DNA from: Microbacterium sp. TNHR37B
Lineage (GTDB): Bacteria; Actinomycetota; Actinomycetes; Actinomycetales; Microbacteriaceae
DNA: 64,000 nucleotides
Direction: 5' to 3'
NCBI RefSeq assembly: GCF_001620065.1
Contig: NZ_LQGV01000003.1
Location: forward strand, 62,001-126,000
The first letter of the stretch is position 1, and every line of letters starts with the position of its first letter. Positions 15,459-24,941 of the stretch are shown here, piece after piece. The notes beneath the pieces are model-generated. The model was not told the origin of the DNA. It made no database searches and was given only the letters and a program-made list of their open reading frames with translations. The position numbers and the translations under genes were made by a program.

Positions 15459-16400
15459 ATGGACGACGCGTCGGACGAGTTCCGATTCCTTCCCGGCCAG
15501 GCCGCCGACCTCGACGTCGAGGTGGTTCCGCCCGTGTCGCGACTCACCTCCACGCTGCCGGACGGCCGCAAGGTGAGCGGCCTGCGATTCGGCGAGGGCC
15601 CGCCCGTCGCCGTGTTCCTCCACGGCGGCGGACTCAACGCCCACACGTGGGACACCACGATCCTGGCGACTGGCCTTCCGGCCATCGCCGTCGACCTTCC
15701 CGGGCACGGCGACTCGTCGTGGCGGGACGACGAGAACTACACGGGAGCCAGCCTCGCCGAGGACGTCGCGCCAGCGATCCGGGAGTGGACGGGGTCTCCC
15801 TTCGTGCTGGTGGGCCATTCCCTGGGCGGACTTACGGCCGCCGCGTTGGCGGCGCACCATCCCGACCTCGTACGCGCGCTGATCGTGGTCGACATCACCC
15901 CCGGGATGGACCCCGACGGCGGCGCCGCTCAGATCCGGGCGTTCTTCGCCGGGCCGATCGACTGGGCATCGCGCGAGGAGCTCGTCGAACGCGCGCTCGC
16001 GTTCGGGCTCGGAGGCAATCGTGCGGCGGCGGCACGGGGCGTGTTCCTGAACTCCCGCGTGCGCGCGGACGGCAGGGTGGAATGGAAGCACCACTACGCG
16101 CGCATCGCGAACCGGCTCGCCGCCGACTCCGCCGCCGCCGACGAGGCGCAGGAGAAGCAGGGCGCGATGCGCGACGCCCTGGCCTCCTCGGGCTGGAAGG
16201 ACCTCGCCGCGGTCGCCGCGCCTCTCACGCTCGTCCGCGGAGCACGTGGATTCCTGACCGATGCCGACGTGGCCGAGTTCCGGCGGCGGGTTCCGGAGGC
16301 GACGGTCATCGAGCTGGACTCGGGTCACAACGTCCACGAACAGATGCCCGCGGCACTGGCCCGGATCATCGTCGACGTCGCGCACGGCGACGACGAGTGA
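15459..16400 (+). CDS. Alpha/beta hydrolase
   Basis: A 313-aa alpha/beta-fold hydrolase. The oxyanion-hole segment VFLHGGGLNAHTWD (about 50) precedes IAVDLPGHGDSSW and the nucleophile elbow GHSLGG (about 118). The acid residue is likely in the GARGFLTDADV segment, and the His lies in DSGHNVHEQMP near the C-terminus, so the triad looks complete. The substrate is not predictable. ATG 15459 is preceded by CACAAT and a 6-base spacer (leaderless pattern); earlier in-frame starts would pass through that element. It stands divergent from the AhpD-like gene. Confidence 0.85.
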   Translation: MDDASDEFRFLPGQAADLDVEVVPPVSRLTSTLPDGRKVSGLRFGEGPPVAVFLHGGGLNAHTWDTTILATGLPAIAVDLPGHGDSSWRDDENYTGASLAEDVAPAIREWTGSPFVLVGHSLGGLTAAALAAHHPDLVRALIVVDITPGMDPDGGAAQIRAFFAGPIDWASREELVERALAFGLGGNRAAAARGVFLNSRVRADGRVEWKHHYARIANRLAADSAAADEAQEKQGAMRDALASSGWKDLAAVAAPLTLVRGARGFLTDADVAEFRRRVPEATVIELDSGHNVHEQMPAALARIIVDVAHGDDE

Positions 16401-16501
16401 CGGCCCCGCGTGACGATTCCGGAACGTTCGTGACGGCCGATGCCCCCGACGCCTGCTGCGGACCCTAGGCTGTTACGCGCACCCGAGTCGGCGGGCGCGC
16501 T

Positions 16502-16531
16502 CTCACGACCTCCAGAAGCCGGAGACGTGAG
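16502..16531 (+). promoter_or_regulatory. Hairpin in the leader of the peptide-importer operon
   Basis: CTCACG (16502-16507) pairs with CGTGAG (16526-16531), and inside it CTCC (16510-16513) pairs with GGAG (16521-16524). It lies 40 bases before the substrate-binding protein start, in the 171-bp gap after the hydrolase gene. It could be the hydrolase terminator or a leader stem of the transporter mRNA; a TAGGCT -10-like element lies upstream near 16466. Confidence 0.4.
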
Positions 16532-16571
16532 GCAGACGCGCCGCCCGCCCCTGTGAAAGGAACACCCCCAC

Positions 16572-18083
16572 ATGCTCCGCAGATCCGCTCTTCTGGCCGC
16601 AGGACTGTTGGCATCCGGCGCGCTGCTGCTCTCCGCGTGCACGAGCAGTCCGACCCCTGCGCCGTCGGCGACCGAGATCACGCCCGACCCGAATGCCGTC
16701 GCGAACATCCGGCTCGTTCTGGAGCCGAGCAACCTGGACATCCGCGAGACCGCCGGGGCGGCGCTGGATCAGATCCTCATCGACAACGTCTATCAGGGCT
16801 TGGTCGCACGCACTCCCGATCAGAAGATCGTCCCGTCGCTGGCCAGCGAGTTCGAGATCTCTCCCGACCGACTCACCTACACTTTCACGCTGCGGGAAGG
16901 CGTGCTCTTCCACAACGGCGACGAGCTGACCCCGGAAGACGTCGTCTGGTCGCTCGAACAGGTCAAGAAGAACGACACCTATCGCGATTCCGCTCGCCTG
17001 GCAGCCGTCGAGGACATCCAGGCCGACGGGCAGACGATCACCCTCACGCTCAGCGAACCCGACTCGACGCTGCTGTGGAACCTCACCGGCCGCGCCGGTC
17101 TCGTGCTGGAGAAGGGCGACAAGACCGACCGCAAGACGGCAGCCAACGGCACCGGCCCCTTCACGCTCGCGAGCTGGAAGCAGGGCGACAGCATCACGCT
17201 GGCCCGCAACGACGACTATTGGGGCACGAAGGCGGGAGTCGCCGAGGTGGTCCTCAGTTACGTCCCCGACACGCAGGCCGCGCTGAGCGGAGCGCTGGCG
17301 GGACAGTTCGACGCGCTGACCGGCTTCGATGCCACCCTCACCGACAAGATCGAGGCGAACGGGGACTTCGCCGTGGTCGTCGGCAAGTCGACCGACAAAG
17401 GCACCCTCGCCTTCAACTCCACCAAGGCACCCCTCGACGACGTGCGCGTGCGCAAGGCGATCCGTCAGGCGATCGACCACGACGCGATCATCACCGCGCT
17501 CGGCGCCGGCCAGACCCAGTACGGCCCCATCCCCGAGCTCGACCCGGGGTACGAGGATCTCTCCGACGTCGCGCCCTTCGATCCGGAGGCGTCGCGCGCG
17601 CTGCTCGCCGAGGCGGGCGTGTCCGATCTCACCCTGACGCTCACGATCTACAGCGGCTACGGCACCACGGTTTCCCAGATCCTCGTCTCGAACCTCAACG
17701 ACGTGGGAATCACGCTGAAGGTCAACCAGGTCGAGTTCCCCACCTGGGTCAACGACGTGTACGTCAACAAGGACTACGACCTGAGCTTCGTCCTGCACAC
17801 CGAGGCACGCGACTTCGAGAACTGGGCGAACCCCGACTACTACTTCACCTATGACAACCCCGAGGTTCAGCGCCTCTACGCCGAGTCGATCGCCGCGACC
17901 GACGACGCCAGCGCTGCCGACCTGCTGAAGCAGGCCGCACGCATCGTGTCGGAGGACCACGCCGCCGACTGGGTCTACAACGGGGCCTCTGTGGTGGCCG
18001 TCGGCACCAACATCAGCGGTCTCCCCTCGGTCAACGTCAACGAACGTCTGAACCTCTCCGAGCTGGTCAAGAGCAAGGGGTGA
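16572..18083 (+). CDS. ABC importer substrate-binding lipoprotein, peptide/nickel class (SBP_bac_5)
   Basis: A 503-aa solute-binding protein of the oligopeptide/dipeptide (cluster C) type. The lipoprotein signal ends in LLLSAC (Cys about 23). Family segments include LVARTPDQKIVPSLASEFEIS, YTFTLREGVLFHNGDELTPEDVVWSL and VRKAIRQAIDHD. It catches the ligand outside and delivers it to the permease pair encoded directly downstream. AAAGGA lies before the ATG. The stop overlaps the permease start (GTGA), so the five genes 16572-21505 form one operon. The ligand is unknown: peptides are likely, but opines, nickel and sugars occur in this class. Confidence 0.92.
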   Translation: MLRRSALLAAGLLASGALLLSACTSSPTPAPSATEITPDPNAVANIRLVLEPSNLDIRETAGAALDQILIDNVYQGLVARTPDQKIVPSLASEFEISPDRLTYTFTLREGVLFHNGDELTPEDVVWSLEQVKKNDTYRDSARLAAVEDIQADGQTITLTLSEPDSTLLWNLTGRAGLVLEKGDKTDRKTAANGTGPFTLASWKQGDSITLARNDDYWGTKAGVAEVVLSYVPDTQAALSGALAGQFDALTGFDATLTDKIEANGDFAVVVGKSTDKGTLAFNSTKAPLDDVRVRKAIRQAIDHDAIITALGAGQTQYGPIPELDPGYEDLSDVAPFDPEASRALLAEAGVSDLTLTLTIYSGYGTTVSQILVSNLNDVGITLKVNQVEFPTWVNDVYVNKDYDLSFVLHTEARDFENWANPDYYFTYDNPEVQRLYAESIAATDDASAADLLKQAARIVSEDHAADWVYNGASVVAVGTNISGLPSVNVNERLNLSELVKSKG

Positions 18084-19030
18084 TCCGGTACGCGCTGACG
18101 CGACTGGCCCTGCTCCTGCTGGGCCTGCTCGTCGCCAGTGCGCTGATCTTCGCGGCATTGCGGGTGCTGCCGGGCGACGTCGCACAGCTGATCGCAGGGA
18201 TCAACGCGTCGCCCGAACAGATCCAGGCCATTCGGGAGAACCTGGGCCTCGATCAGCCGCTGATCGCCCAGTACGGGTCGTGGCTCGCCGGGATCCTCTC
18301 CGGCGACCTCGGCACGTCGCAACTGACGGGAACGCCCGTGATCGACGAGCTCGTCGAGAAGAGCGAGGTCACTCTCCCTCTCGGCGTCTTGGCGATGACG
18401 ATCGCCCTCGTGATCGCGCTCCCCTTCGGCGTGCTCTCGGCGCTGCGTCGCGGACGCCCCGACGGCACGGCGCTGAACGTCACGGCACAGACCATCGCGG
18501 CGGTGCCCGTGGTGTGGGCGGGGATGATGCTCGTCGTGCTCTTCGCCGTGTGGTGGGGCTGGCTTCCCGCGCAGGGCTTCCCCCGCGCCGGCTGGAACGA
18601 CCCCGTCGCGGCCGTGCGCGCTCTCCTCCTTCCGGCGATCACGATCGGGGTCGTGGAAGGCGCGATGCTCATGCGCTTCGTCCGTTCCGCGACCCTGCAG
18701 GCCGTGGGCCAGGACTACGTGCGCACGGCGGCGGCGCAGGGATTCACCCGCACGCGCGCACTGCTTCGCCACGGACTCCCCAACGTCGGCCTGTCGATCA
18801 TCACGGTGCTCGGCCTTCAGGTGGCGGGGATCATCGTGGGGGCCGTCGTGATCGAGCAGCTGTTCGGACTGCCGGGCATCGGACGCATGCTGGTCGACGA
18901 CGTGAGCAACCGCGACCTGCCGAAGGTGCAGGGCGAGCTCCTCGTGCTCACGGGTCTCGTGCTCGTGATCGGATTCGTCGTGGACCTCGTCCATCGCGTG
19001 CTCGATCCGCGTCTGCGGGAGGCCGAATGA
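18080..19030 (+). CDS. ABC importer permease, DppB/OppB type
   Basis: A 316-aa inner-membrane permease with six predicted helices. The N-terminal segment IRYALTRLALLLLGLLVASALIF and the early periplasmic loop are typical of DppB/OppB/GsiC. The cytoplasmic EAA loop is visible as YVRTAAAQGFTRTRALLRHGLPN, which docks onto the ATPase. The start is GTG at 18080, overlapping the preceding TGA. The gene is followed by a four-base overlap with the second permease. Confidence 0.93.
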   Translation: MIRYALTRLALLLLGLLVASALIFAALRVLPGDVAQLIAGINASPEQIQAIRENLGLDQPLIAQYGSWLAGILSGDLGTSQLTGTPVIDELVEKSEVTLPLGVLAMTIALVIALPFGVLSALRRGRPDGTALNVTAQTIAAVPVVWAGMMLVVLFAVWWGWLPAQGFPRAGWNDPVAAVRALLLPAITIGVVEGAMLMRFVRSATLQAVGQDYVRTAAAQGFTRTRALLRHGLPNVGLSIITVLGLQVAGIIVGAVVIEQLFGLPGIGRMLVDDVSNRDLPKVQGELLVLTGLVLVIGFVVDLVHRVLDPRLREAE

Positions 19031-19932
19031 TCCGCTTCCTCTGGCTCCGGCGCCTGTGGGCGTCGTCGACGGGTCGCTTCGGCCTGATCGTGGTCGCTGC
19101 GATCGGCATCGTCGCGCTCGTCTCGCTCTTCTGGCTCCCCTTCGAGCCGAAACGCGTCGACATCGCCAACCGCTGGGCGATGCCCTCGTGGCCGCACGTC
19201 CTCGGCACCGATGGCTCGGGACGCGACATCCTGAGTCTTCTCATGGCCGGCGCTCGTACGACCGTGTGGGTGGCCGCCGGTGCCGGAGTGGTCGCCACGC
19301 TTCTGGGGCTCGCTCTGGCGGCCCTCGGCGCGCTCACGGCGCGATGGCTGCGAGAGACGGTCGCCGTGATCGTCGACATCCTCATCGCGTTCCCCGTGCT
19401 GCTGATCGCGATGATGATCTCCGCCGTCTGGGGCGGATCCCTGTGGGTCGTGATCGTCTCGGTCGGCATCGGGTTCGGCGTGAACATCGCCCGGGTCACC
19501 CGGCCGGAGCTGCGACGCGTCCTTCACAGCGACTTCGTGCTCGCGGGCCGCGCGAACGGCCTCACACCCTTCCAGAACCTCTGGCGGCACCTCCTCCCCA
19601 ACGTCGCGCCCGTCTTCATCGTGCAGCTCTCCTGGGGGATGGCGGTGGCCGTGCTCGCCGAAGCGGGACTCAGCTACCTCGGTTTCGGAGCACCACCGAC
19701 CGAGCCGTCCTGGGGACTGCTGCTCAAGGAGCTGCAGGACTACATCTCGGTCCATCCCCTGAGCGTCGTGTGGCCCGGAGCGACGATCACGATCACCGTG
19801 CTCGGCCTCAACCTCCTGGGAGATGCCCTCCGCGACGCCACCGATCCCACCCTGACGCGGCGGCGCGCGAGCGGATCCCGCGCCGACGCAGCGCGCGCGG
19901 CCGCGGCGCATCAGCCGGGAGTGATCGCATGA
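19027..19932 (+). CDS. ABC importer permease, DppC/OppC type
   Basis: A 301-aa permease, the usual partner of DppB-type proteins. It has a long first helix (FGLIVVAAIGIVALVSLFWL), the conserved HVLGTDGSGRDILSLLMAGARTT segment before the core domain, and the EAA loop VLAGRANGLTPFQNLWRHLLPN. ATG 19027 overlaps the stop of the previous permease, and its own stop overlaps the next ATPase start. Earlier in-frame starts inside the DppB gene are ignored. Confidence 0.93.
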   Translation: MIRFLWLRRLWASSTGRFGLIVVAAIGIVALVSLFWLPFEPKRVDIANRWAMPSWPHVLGTDGSGRDILSLLMAGARTTVWVAAGAGVVATLLGLALAALGALTARWLRETVAVIVDILIAFPVLLIAMMISAVWGGSLWVVIVSVGIGFGVNIARVTRPELRRVLHSDFVLAGRANGLTPFQNLWRHLLPNVAPVFIVQLSWGMAVAVLAEAGLSYLGFGAPPTEPSWGLLLKELQDYISVHPLSVVWPGATITITVLGLNLLGDALRDATDPTLTRRRASGSRADAARAAAAHQPGVIA

Positions 19933-20717
19933 GTCTGCAGGTGCGGGGGCTCGAGATCGAGATCGATGGGCGACGCGTCGTCGACGGCGTCTCCTTCGAC
20001 GTTCCCGACGGCGCGCGCGTCGGCCTCATCGGCGAGTCGGGCTCCGGGAAGTCGCTGACAGCCATGGCCGTGCTGGGGCTTCTCCCCGACGGCGTCACCG
20101 CGCGCGGAAGCGTGCGATGGAACGGCCGGGAACTGATCGGGCTCCCCGACCGGGAACTCGCACGCCTCCGGGGCGCGGAGATCGGGATCGTCTTCCAGGA
20201 GCCACGCACCGCGCTGAACCCCATCCGCACGGTGGGGCGCCAGATCGCGGAGTCGCTGCGGATCCACGAGGGGCTGGGACGACGAGAGGCGGCGGCACGG
20301 GCGGTCGAGGAGGCGACCCGCGTGCGGTTGCCGGATCCGGCGCAGATCGTCCGTCGTTACCCGCACCAGCTCTCCGGCGGCCAGCGCCAGCGGGTCGCGA
20401 CCGCGATGGCTCTCGCCTGCCGGCCGCGGCTGCTCATCGCCGACGAGCCGACGACAGCCCTCGACGTGACGATCCAGGCCGAGATCCTCGAGCTGTTGGC
20501 CTCGCTCGTCGACTCCGACGGGATGTCCCTCGTGTTCATCACGCACGACCTGGCCGTCCTGTCCCGCGTCGCGAGCCACGCCGTCGTCCTCGAGCACGGC
20601 CGTGTCGTCGAGCACGGGCCGCTGTCCACGCTGCTGCACCATCCGTCCTCGCCGGTGACCCAGGCCCTGCTGCGCGACGCCACGGCGACGCTCTGGCGCC
20701 CGGGAGGTGCGGGATGA
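19929..20717 (+). CDS. ABC importer ATPase, DppD-like
   Basis: A 262-aa ABC ATPase. Walker A is GESGSGKS (about 36), the Q-loop lies in [15 protein letters not shown], the signature is LSGGQRQR (about 143), Walker B is [12 protein letters not shown], and the H-loop is ITHDLAV. It is shorter than classical DppD/OppD: the C-terminal extension with the [4Fe-4S]/oligopeptide motif is missing. It should form a heterodimer with the next-door ATPase. The start at 19929 overlaps the DppC-type stop by four bases. Confidence 0.92.
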   Translation: MSLQVRGLEIEIDGRRVVDGVSFDVPDGARVGLIGESGSGKSLTAMAVLGLLPDGVTARGSVRWNGRELIGLPDRELARLRGAEIGIVFQEPRTALNPIRTVGRQIAESLRIHEGLGRREAAARAVEEATRVRLPDPAQIVRRYPHQLSGGQRQRVATAMALACRPRLLIADEPTTALDVTIQAEILELLASLVDSDGMSLVFITHDLAVLSRVASHAVVLEHGRVVEHGPLSTLLHHPSSPVTQALLRDATATLWRPGGAG

Positions 20718-21505
20718 CCGACACGCTCTTGCGGGCCCGCGGACTGACCCGCCGGTTTCCCACTCCCGGTCGCGCCCCATTCACCCCCGCCCGATGGACG
20801 ACGGCGCTCGATGACGTCGACGTCGACGTCCGGGACGGAAGCGCGCTCGGCGTGATCGGCGAGTCGGGGTCGGGCAAGTCGACCCTCGTCCGGCTGCTCC
20901 TGGGGCTTGACTCCCCCACCGCCGGAACAGTCGAGTTCGACGGGCGGGCCGTGACGGCCGGTGCGCGCGCTCGGTCGCTGCATTGGCTCCGGCGGCAGAC
21001 CGGGATCGTGTTCCAAGATCCGTACGCGTCGCTGGATCCGCGCATGAGCGTGGGGCGGATCATCGCCGAACCACTGTGGGCGCTCGGCGTGCCCGGCGAT
21101 CGTCGCGCCCGCGTCCGCGAAGTGCTGACCGCCGTCGGCTTGGAAGCCGAGATGGCCGACCGCTACCCGCACGAGTTCTCCGGCGGACAGCGGCAGCGAA
21201 TCGCCTTCGCTCGAGCGATCGCGCACCGTCCGCGGTTGCTGATCGGCGACGAGCCGCTGTCCGCGCTCGATGTGACCGTCCGCGCGCAGATCCTGGAGCT
21301 CATCCGCGAGCTCCGGAGCACGCAGCATCTGACCCTCGTGCTGGTCTCCCACGACATCGGGGTCGTGCAGAACCTGTGCGATCAGGTCGTCGTCATGAAG
21401 GACGGACGGATCGTCGAGGAGGGGCCCACGGAGAAGGTGCTGCTGACCCCGCAGGTCGCCTATACGCGGCACCTCCTGGCCTCCATCCCCACGATCGCTC
21501 CCTGA
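20714..21505 (+). CDS. ABC importer ATPase, DppF-like
   Basis: A 263-aa ABC ATPase, last gene of the operon. An insert-bearing N-terminal strand ([22 protein letters not shown]) is followed by Walker [25 protein letters not shown], the signature FSGGQRQR, Walker [13 protein letters not shown] and the switch His in [10 protein letters not shown]. Like its partner it lacks a long C-terminal extension. Its start ATGA overlaps the previous stop. About 50 bases separate it from the metallopeptidase gene, which has its own -10-like element, so the operon probably ends here. Confidence 0.92.
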   Translation: MTDTLLRARGLTRRFPTPGRAPFTPARWTTALDDVDVDVRDGSALGVIGESGSGKSTLVRLLLGLDSPTAGTVEFDGRAVTAGARARSLHWLRRQTGIVFQDPYASLDPRMSVGRIIAEPLWALGVPGDRRARVREVLTAVGLEAEMADRYPHEFSGGQRQRIAFARAIAHRPRLLIGDEPLSALDVTVRAQILELIRELRSTQHLTLVLVSHDIGVVQNLCDQVVVMKDGRIVEEGPTEKVLLTPQVAYTRHLLASIPTIAP

Positions 21506-21558
21506 GCGCTGGGGAGAGTCCCGGGAGGACGTCGGAGGCGCGCACTACCCTGACCGTC

Positions 21559-22671
21559 ATGGACGTCCTGCTCGATGACACCGAGGCACCGCACGGCCCG
21601 GCCCACGCGATCGTTCCGGCCTACCTTCTGGCGCGGCTCGCCGCGTCCCGCGCCGCGCACCTCAGCGTCGCCTCCGCGGCCGCGCGCGCCACCCTGGCCA
21701 CTCCTCGCGCCTACCGCCCGTCCCCACCCTCGCGCGCCACTCTCGATCTGTCGGTCGACGGCGCCGGAGGACTCGTGCTCCAGGCCACCCCGGCACCCGA
21801 CCGCGTCATCTCCGATGCAGGGCGACGGGAAGCGCTTCCGGGGGTCCCCGTGCGCCGCGAGGACGAACCCGCCACGGGAGACCCGGCCGCGGACGAAGCC
21901 TTCGACGGCCTGGGCGCGACATTCGCCCTCTTCGCCGAAGAGTACGCGCGCAACGCGATCGACGGCCACGGCGGCGCGCTCCTGGCCACCGTCCACTACG
22001 GCGAGCGCTACGACAACGCGTTCTGGAACGGCGAGCGAATGGTCTTCGGTGACGGCGACGGCGAGGTGTTCACGGGCTTCACCCGCTCCCTCAGCGTCAT
22101 CGCGCACGAGCTCACCCACGGCGTGATCGAAAGCGCGGGCGGCCTGACCTACTCGGGGCAGTCGGGCGCCCTCAACGAGTCGATCGCGGACGTGTTCGGC
22201 GCCCTCGTCGACCAGCGGGCTGCCGGACAGCAGGCCGACGAGGCGAGCTGGCTCATCGGGGCGGAGATCTTCACCGACGCGGTTCACGGCGTCGCGCTGC
22301 GCTCCCTCAGCGCGCCCGGAACCGCCTACGACGACGACGTGCTCGGCCGCGATCCACAGCCGGCGCACATGCGCGACTACGTCGAGACCACCGCCGACAA
22401 CGGCGGCGTGCACATCAACTCCGGGATCCCGAACAAGGCCTTCCACGCCGCGGCGACCGCGCTCGGCGGTTACGCGTGGGAGCGGGCGGGACGCATCTGG
22501 TACCTCACACTCACATCGGGCTCGTTGACCTCGACGAGCGACTTCGCGGCGTTCGCGCACGCGACGATCACCACCGCCGCGCGAGAGTACGGTGAGAATT
22601 CGGAGGAGCACATCGCCGTCCGGTCAGCCTGGACCGGAGTCGGTGTGATCGAGGATGCAGCCATCGCCTGA
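21559..22671 (+). CDS. M4-family (protealysin-like) metallopeptidase
   Basis: A 370-aa thermolysin-family zinc peptidase. The propeptide is short and contains AIVPAYLLARLAA, resembling the P-x-YLL motif of protealysin-type precursors; no signal peptide is visible, also as in protealysins. The catalytic zinc motif is HELTHGV (about 185), with the third ligand in GALNESIADVFG, and the later DNGGVHINSGIPNKAF segment carries the catalytic His region. The enzyme is expected to be an auto-processing endopeptidase. TACCCT lies 7 bases before the ATG (leaderless pattern). The next gene, an emfourin-like inhibitor, overlaps its end by 17 bp, so protease and inhibitor should be made together. Confidence 0.9.
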   Translation: MDVLLDDTEAPHGPAHAIVPAYLLARLAASRAAHLSVASAAARATLATPRAYRPSPPSRATLDLSVDGAGGLVLQATPAPDRVISDAGRREALPGVPVRREDEPATGDPAADEAFDGLGATFALFAEEYARNAIDGHGGALLATVHYGERYDNAFWNGERMVFGDGDGEVFTGFTRSLSVIAHELTHGVIESAGGLTYSGQSGALNESIADVFGALVDQRAAGQQADEASWLIGAEIFTDAVHGVALRSLSAPGTAYDDDVLGRDPQPAHMRDYVETTADNGGVHINSGIPNKAFHAAATALGGYAWERAGRIWYLTLTSGSLTSTSDFAAFAHATITTAAREYGENSEEHIAVRSAWTGVGVIEDAAIA

Positions 22672-23011
22672 GACGCCGCCTGTCCCCCCGCCGCACGTGT
22701 CCATCGCCGTCGAGCGCACGGGCGGCATCGCCGGGCTGGTGCGTCGTTGGACGGTGGATGGCACCCGCGACCAGGACGACCGATGGGCAGCACTGGTCGC
22801 TGCCTGCCCGTGGCCGGACGCGGGCTCCGCCACCTCGGGGATCGCCGTCGGCGCCGACCGCTTCTGCTGGTCGCTCACCGCCATGCAAGACGGAGACACC
22901 CGGCACGTCGAGCTGAGCGAGTCCGAGCTCGAGGGCCCGTGGCGCACTCTCGTCGACGCCGTCCGCGCGGCCGATGCGACGCGGTCGCCGTCCTCAGCGG
23001 CGGAAGAGTGA
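22655..23011 (+). CDS. Emfourin-like inhibitor of the M4 peptidase
   Basis: A 118-aa protein. The segment VSIAVERTGGIAGLVRRWTVDG matches the start of emfourin, the protein inhibitor encoded beside protealysin in Serratia (ERTGGxAG core, as I remember it). The rest is a small alpha/beta domain with FCWSLTAMQDGDTRHVELSE. The first ~16 residues are proline rich. The gene overlaps the peptidase end by 17 bp in another frame, so translation is coupled. A role as intracellular inhibitor that keeps the co-made peptidase silent is inference from family and position. Its 3' end overlaps the convergent GNAT gene by 18 bp. Confidence 0.75.
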   Translation: MQPSPETPPVPPPHVSIAVERTGGIAGLVRRWTVDGTRDQDDRWAALVAACPWPDAGSATSGIAVGADRFCWSLTAMQDGDTRHVELSESELEGPWRTLVDAVRAADATRSPSSAAEE

Positions 23012-23605
23012 GCGCTTCTTCTTCGGGCTGAGATGCTTCTGCAGGTAGATCGTGCCCAGCCAGCGTCCGAACTTGTGTCCGACGCGTCCCATCCGGCCGA
23101 CCTCCACGAACCCGAGCTTCTCGTGCAGAGCCACGGACGCTTCCGCCCCCTTGTCGCTGATGACGGCGACCATCTCGCGAATCCCCAACTCCTCGCACGC
23201 CGCGATCAGCGCCTCCAGCAGCGCGCGTCCGAGCCCCTTGCCCGTGGCAGCCTGACCGAGGTAGACCGAGTTCTCCACGGTATAGCGATACCCCGACTTT
23301 CCCGTCCACGGAGAGACGAGCGCGTAGCCGAGGATCTGGCCGCCGGGCGAGACCGCCACGAGGAAGGGAAGGCCGAGTTTGTGCAGGTAGTCGAACTTCT
23401 CGACCCACTGCGCGTGCGACCACCGCTTCTCGTCGAAGGTGACGACCGAGTTGGTCACGTAGTAGTTGTAGATCTCGCGCACATCGGCCATGTCGGTGCG
23501 CTGCGCCGGGCGGATCTCGAATGAAAAGGGGCGCTCGGGTTCGGCGGCACGATGCAGGTGCCGCGGCAGCCGACGGCGACCGGTCTCGTACTCCTCCTCC
23601 AGCAT
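22994..23605 (-). CDS. GNAT N-acetyltransferase, phosphinothricin-acetyltransferase-like
   Basis: A 203-aa acetyltransferase. From about residue 28 it follows the Pat/YncA-type GNAT pattern: IRPAQRTDMADVREIYNYYV, LVSPW, the acetyl-CoA loop QAATGKGLGRALLEALI (Q-x-x-G-x-G), and HEKLGFVEVGRM near the end. The ~27-residue N-terminal and basic C-terminal (KKKRSLFRR) extensions are unusual. The substrate may be a methionine-sulfoximine-like amino acid or another small amine; not determinable. ATG 23605 is preceded by TAGGCT with a 6-base spacer (leaderless pattern). Confidence 0.85.
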   Translation of the reverse strand: MLEEEYETGRRRLPRHLHRAAEPERPFSFEIRPAQRTDMADVREIYNYYVTNSVVTFDEKRWSHAQWVEKFDYLHKLGLPFLVAVSPGGQILGYALVSPWTGKSGYRYTVENSVYLGQAATGKGLGRALLEALIAACEELGIREMVAVISDKGAEASVALHEKLGFVEVGRMGRVGHKFGRWLGTIYLQKHLSPKKKRSLFRR

Positions 23606-23634
23606 GCCGACAGCCTACGGGCGGCGGATGACGA

Positions 23635-24339
23635 TCATGTGTCGCGCGCCGGGATCGCCCAGTCCACGGGCGAAACCCCCCGCTGCTCGAGGAGCGTGTT
23701 GGCGCGCGAGAACGGCCGAGAGCCGAAGAAGCCGCGGTGCGCCGACAGCGGTGAGGGATGGGCCGACGCGATCACGGGCGTCTCACCGAGGAGAGGACGC
23801 AGCCCCGCGGCGTCGCGCCCCCAGAGGATCGCGACGAGGGGGACGCCTCGTGCCACCAGGACACGGATGGCGTGCTCGGTCACCTTCTCCCATCCCCAGC
23901 CGCGGTGCGAGGCCGGTGCTCCGGGCGTCACCGTGAGCACTCTGTTCAGGAGCATCACGCCCTGGTCGCTCCACGCGGAGAGGTCACCGTGCGCGGCACG
24001 CGGGATCCCGAGGTCGGTCTCCAGCTCCTGATAGATGTTGGCGAGACTGCGCGGCAGAGGGCGGACATGAGCGTCGACGGCGAACGACAGGCCGATCGGA
24101 TGACCCGGCGTCGGGTAGGGGTCCTGCCCGACGATCAGTACCTTGACGTCGCGCAACGGCCGGCCGAAGGCCCGGAGCACGCGGTCGCCGGCCGGCAGGT
24201 AGCCGCGGCCCGCCGCCGTCTCTGCGCGCAGTCTCTCGCCGAGCGCGGCGATGTCGGGGGCGACGGGAGCCAGGGCGTCCGCCCATTCCGGGTCGATCAG
24301 TCCGTCGGCGGCGAGCTGGTCGAGCGTCCGGGCCATCAT
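23635..24339 (-). CDS. ung: Uracil-DNA glycosylase, family 1
   Basis: A 234-aa family-1 UDG that removes uracil from DNA to start base-excision repair. The water-activating motif [20 protein letters not shown] (catalytic Asp about 75), the [11 protein letters not shown] segment and the minor-groove loop [18 protein letters not shown] are all present. ATG 24339 (ATGATG) overlaps the stop of the upstream phosphoribosyltransferase gene by four bases, fixing the start; longer readings are rejected. Cytoplasmic. Confidence 0.95.
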   Translation of the reverse strand: MMARTLDQLAADGLIDPEWADALAPVAPDIAALGERLRAETAAGRGYLPAGDRVLRAFGRPLRDVKVLIVGQDPYPTPGHPIGLSFAVDAHVRPLPRSLANIYQELETDLGIPRAAHGDLSAWSDQGVMLLNRVLTVTPGAPASHRGWGWEKVTEHAIRVLVARGVPLVAILWGRDAAGLRPLLGETPVIASAHPSPLSAHRGFFGSRPFSRANTLLEQRGVSPVDWAIPARDT

Positions 24340-24836
24340 GCGCTCCGCTCGCGCCCGGCGTCCTCCTCGACCACAGTGCCCTGGGCCGACCAAGGGAAGT
24401 CGATCCACTGCGCCGTCTCGCGCCACGAGTAGTCGGGGAGGGCCACCGCGCCGGGCTTGGTGTAGATGCAGACCGATCGCACGTCGGCTCCGACGTCGGC
24501 CAGAAGCTTCACGGCGAGCGCGAGAGTGCGCCCGCTGTCGGCCACATCGTCCACGAGCAGGACACGCTTTCCGGGCAGATAGCCGAGGTCGAGGTCCGGC
24601 GGCAAGACCTCGGGAGCATCGCGCACCGTGCCGATGCCGGTGTAGAACTCCACGTTCAGAGCACCGCAGCTCTTGACCCCGAGTCCGTAGGCCACCGCCC
24701 CCGCAGGCAGCAGGCCCCCGCGAGCGATCGCCACGACCACGTCGGGCGCGAACCCGTCCGCCACGATGCGCCGCGACAACGCACGGGTTGCCGCACCGAA
24801 CCCTTCCCACGTCAGCGTCTCGCGCTCCTGCGTCAC
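24336..24836 (-). CDS. Phosphoribosyltransferase, type I (purine salvage-like)
   Basis: A 166-aa PRTase. The PRPP-binding motif [21 protein letters not shown] (about 95-115) and the N-terminal [20 protein letters not shown] are diagnostic. [25 protein letters not shown] near the C-terminus resembles xanthine/guanine PRTases (Gpt-like), so salvage of xanthine, guanine or hypoxanthine is the best guess. The start is GTG at 24836 with AGGAGG just upstream; a TAGGCT -10-like element lies about 24 bases above. It is coupled to ung by a four-base overlap. Confidence 0.85.
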   Translation of the reverse strand: MTQERETLTWEGFGAATRALSRRIVADGFAPDVVVAIARGGLLPAGAVAYGLGVKSCGALNVEFYTGIGTVRDAPEVLPPDLDLGYLPGKRVLLVDDVADSGRTLALAVKLLADVGADVRSVCIYTKPGAVALPDYSWRETAQWIDFPWSAQGTVVEEDAGRERSA

Positions 24837-24941
24837 TGTCGTCCTCCTCGCCTCCGTGCCAGCCTACGGCCGGAGAGGGGGCGCCGATTCCCCGGGGCGT
24901 CGGACAGAGGCCCCGCCGGAGGACGGTCCTAGACTGACGCC

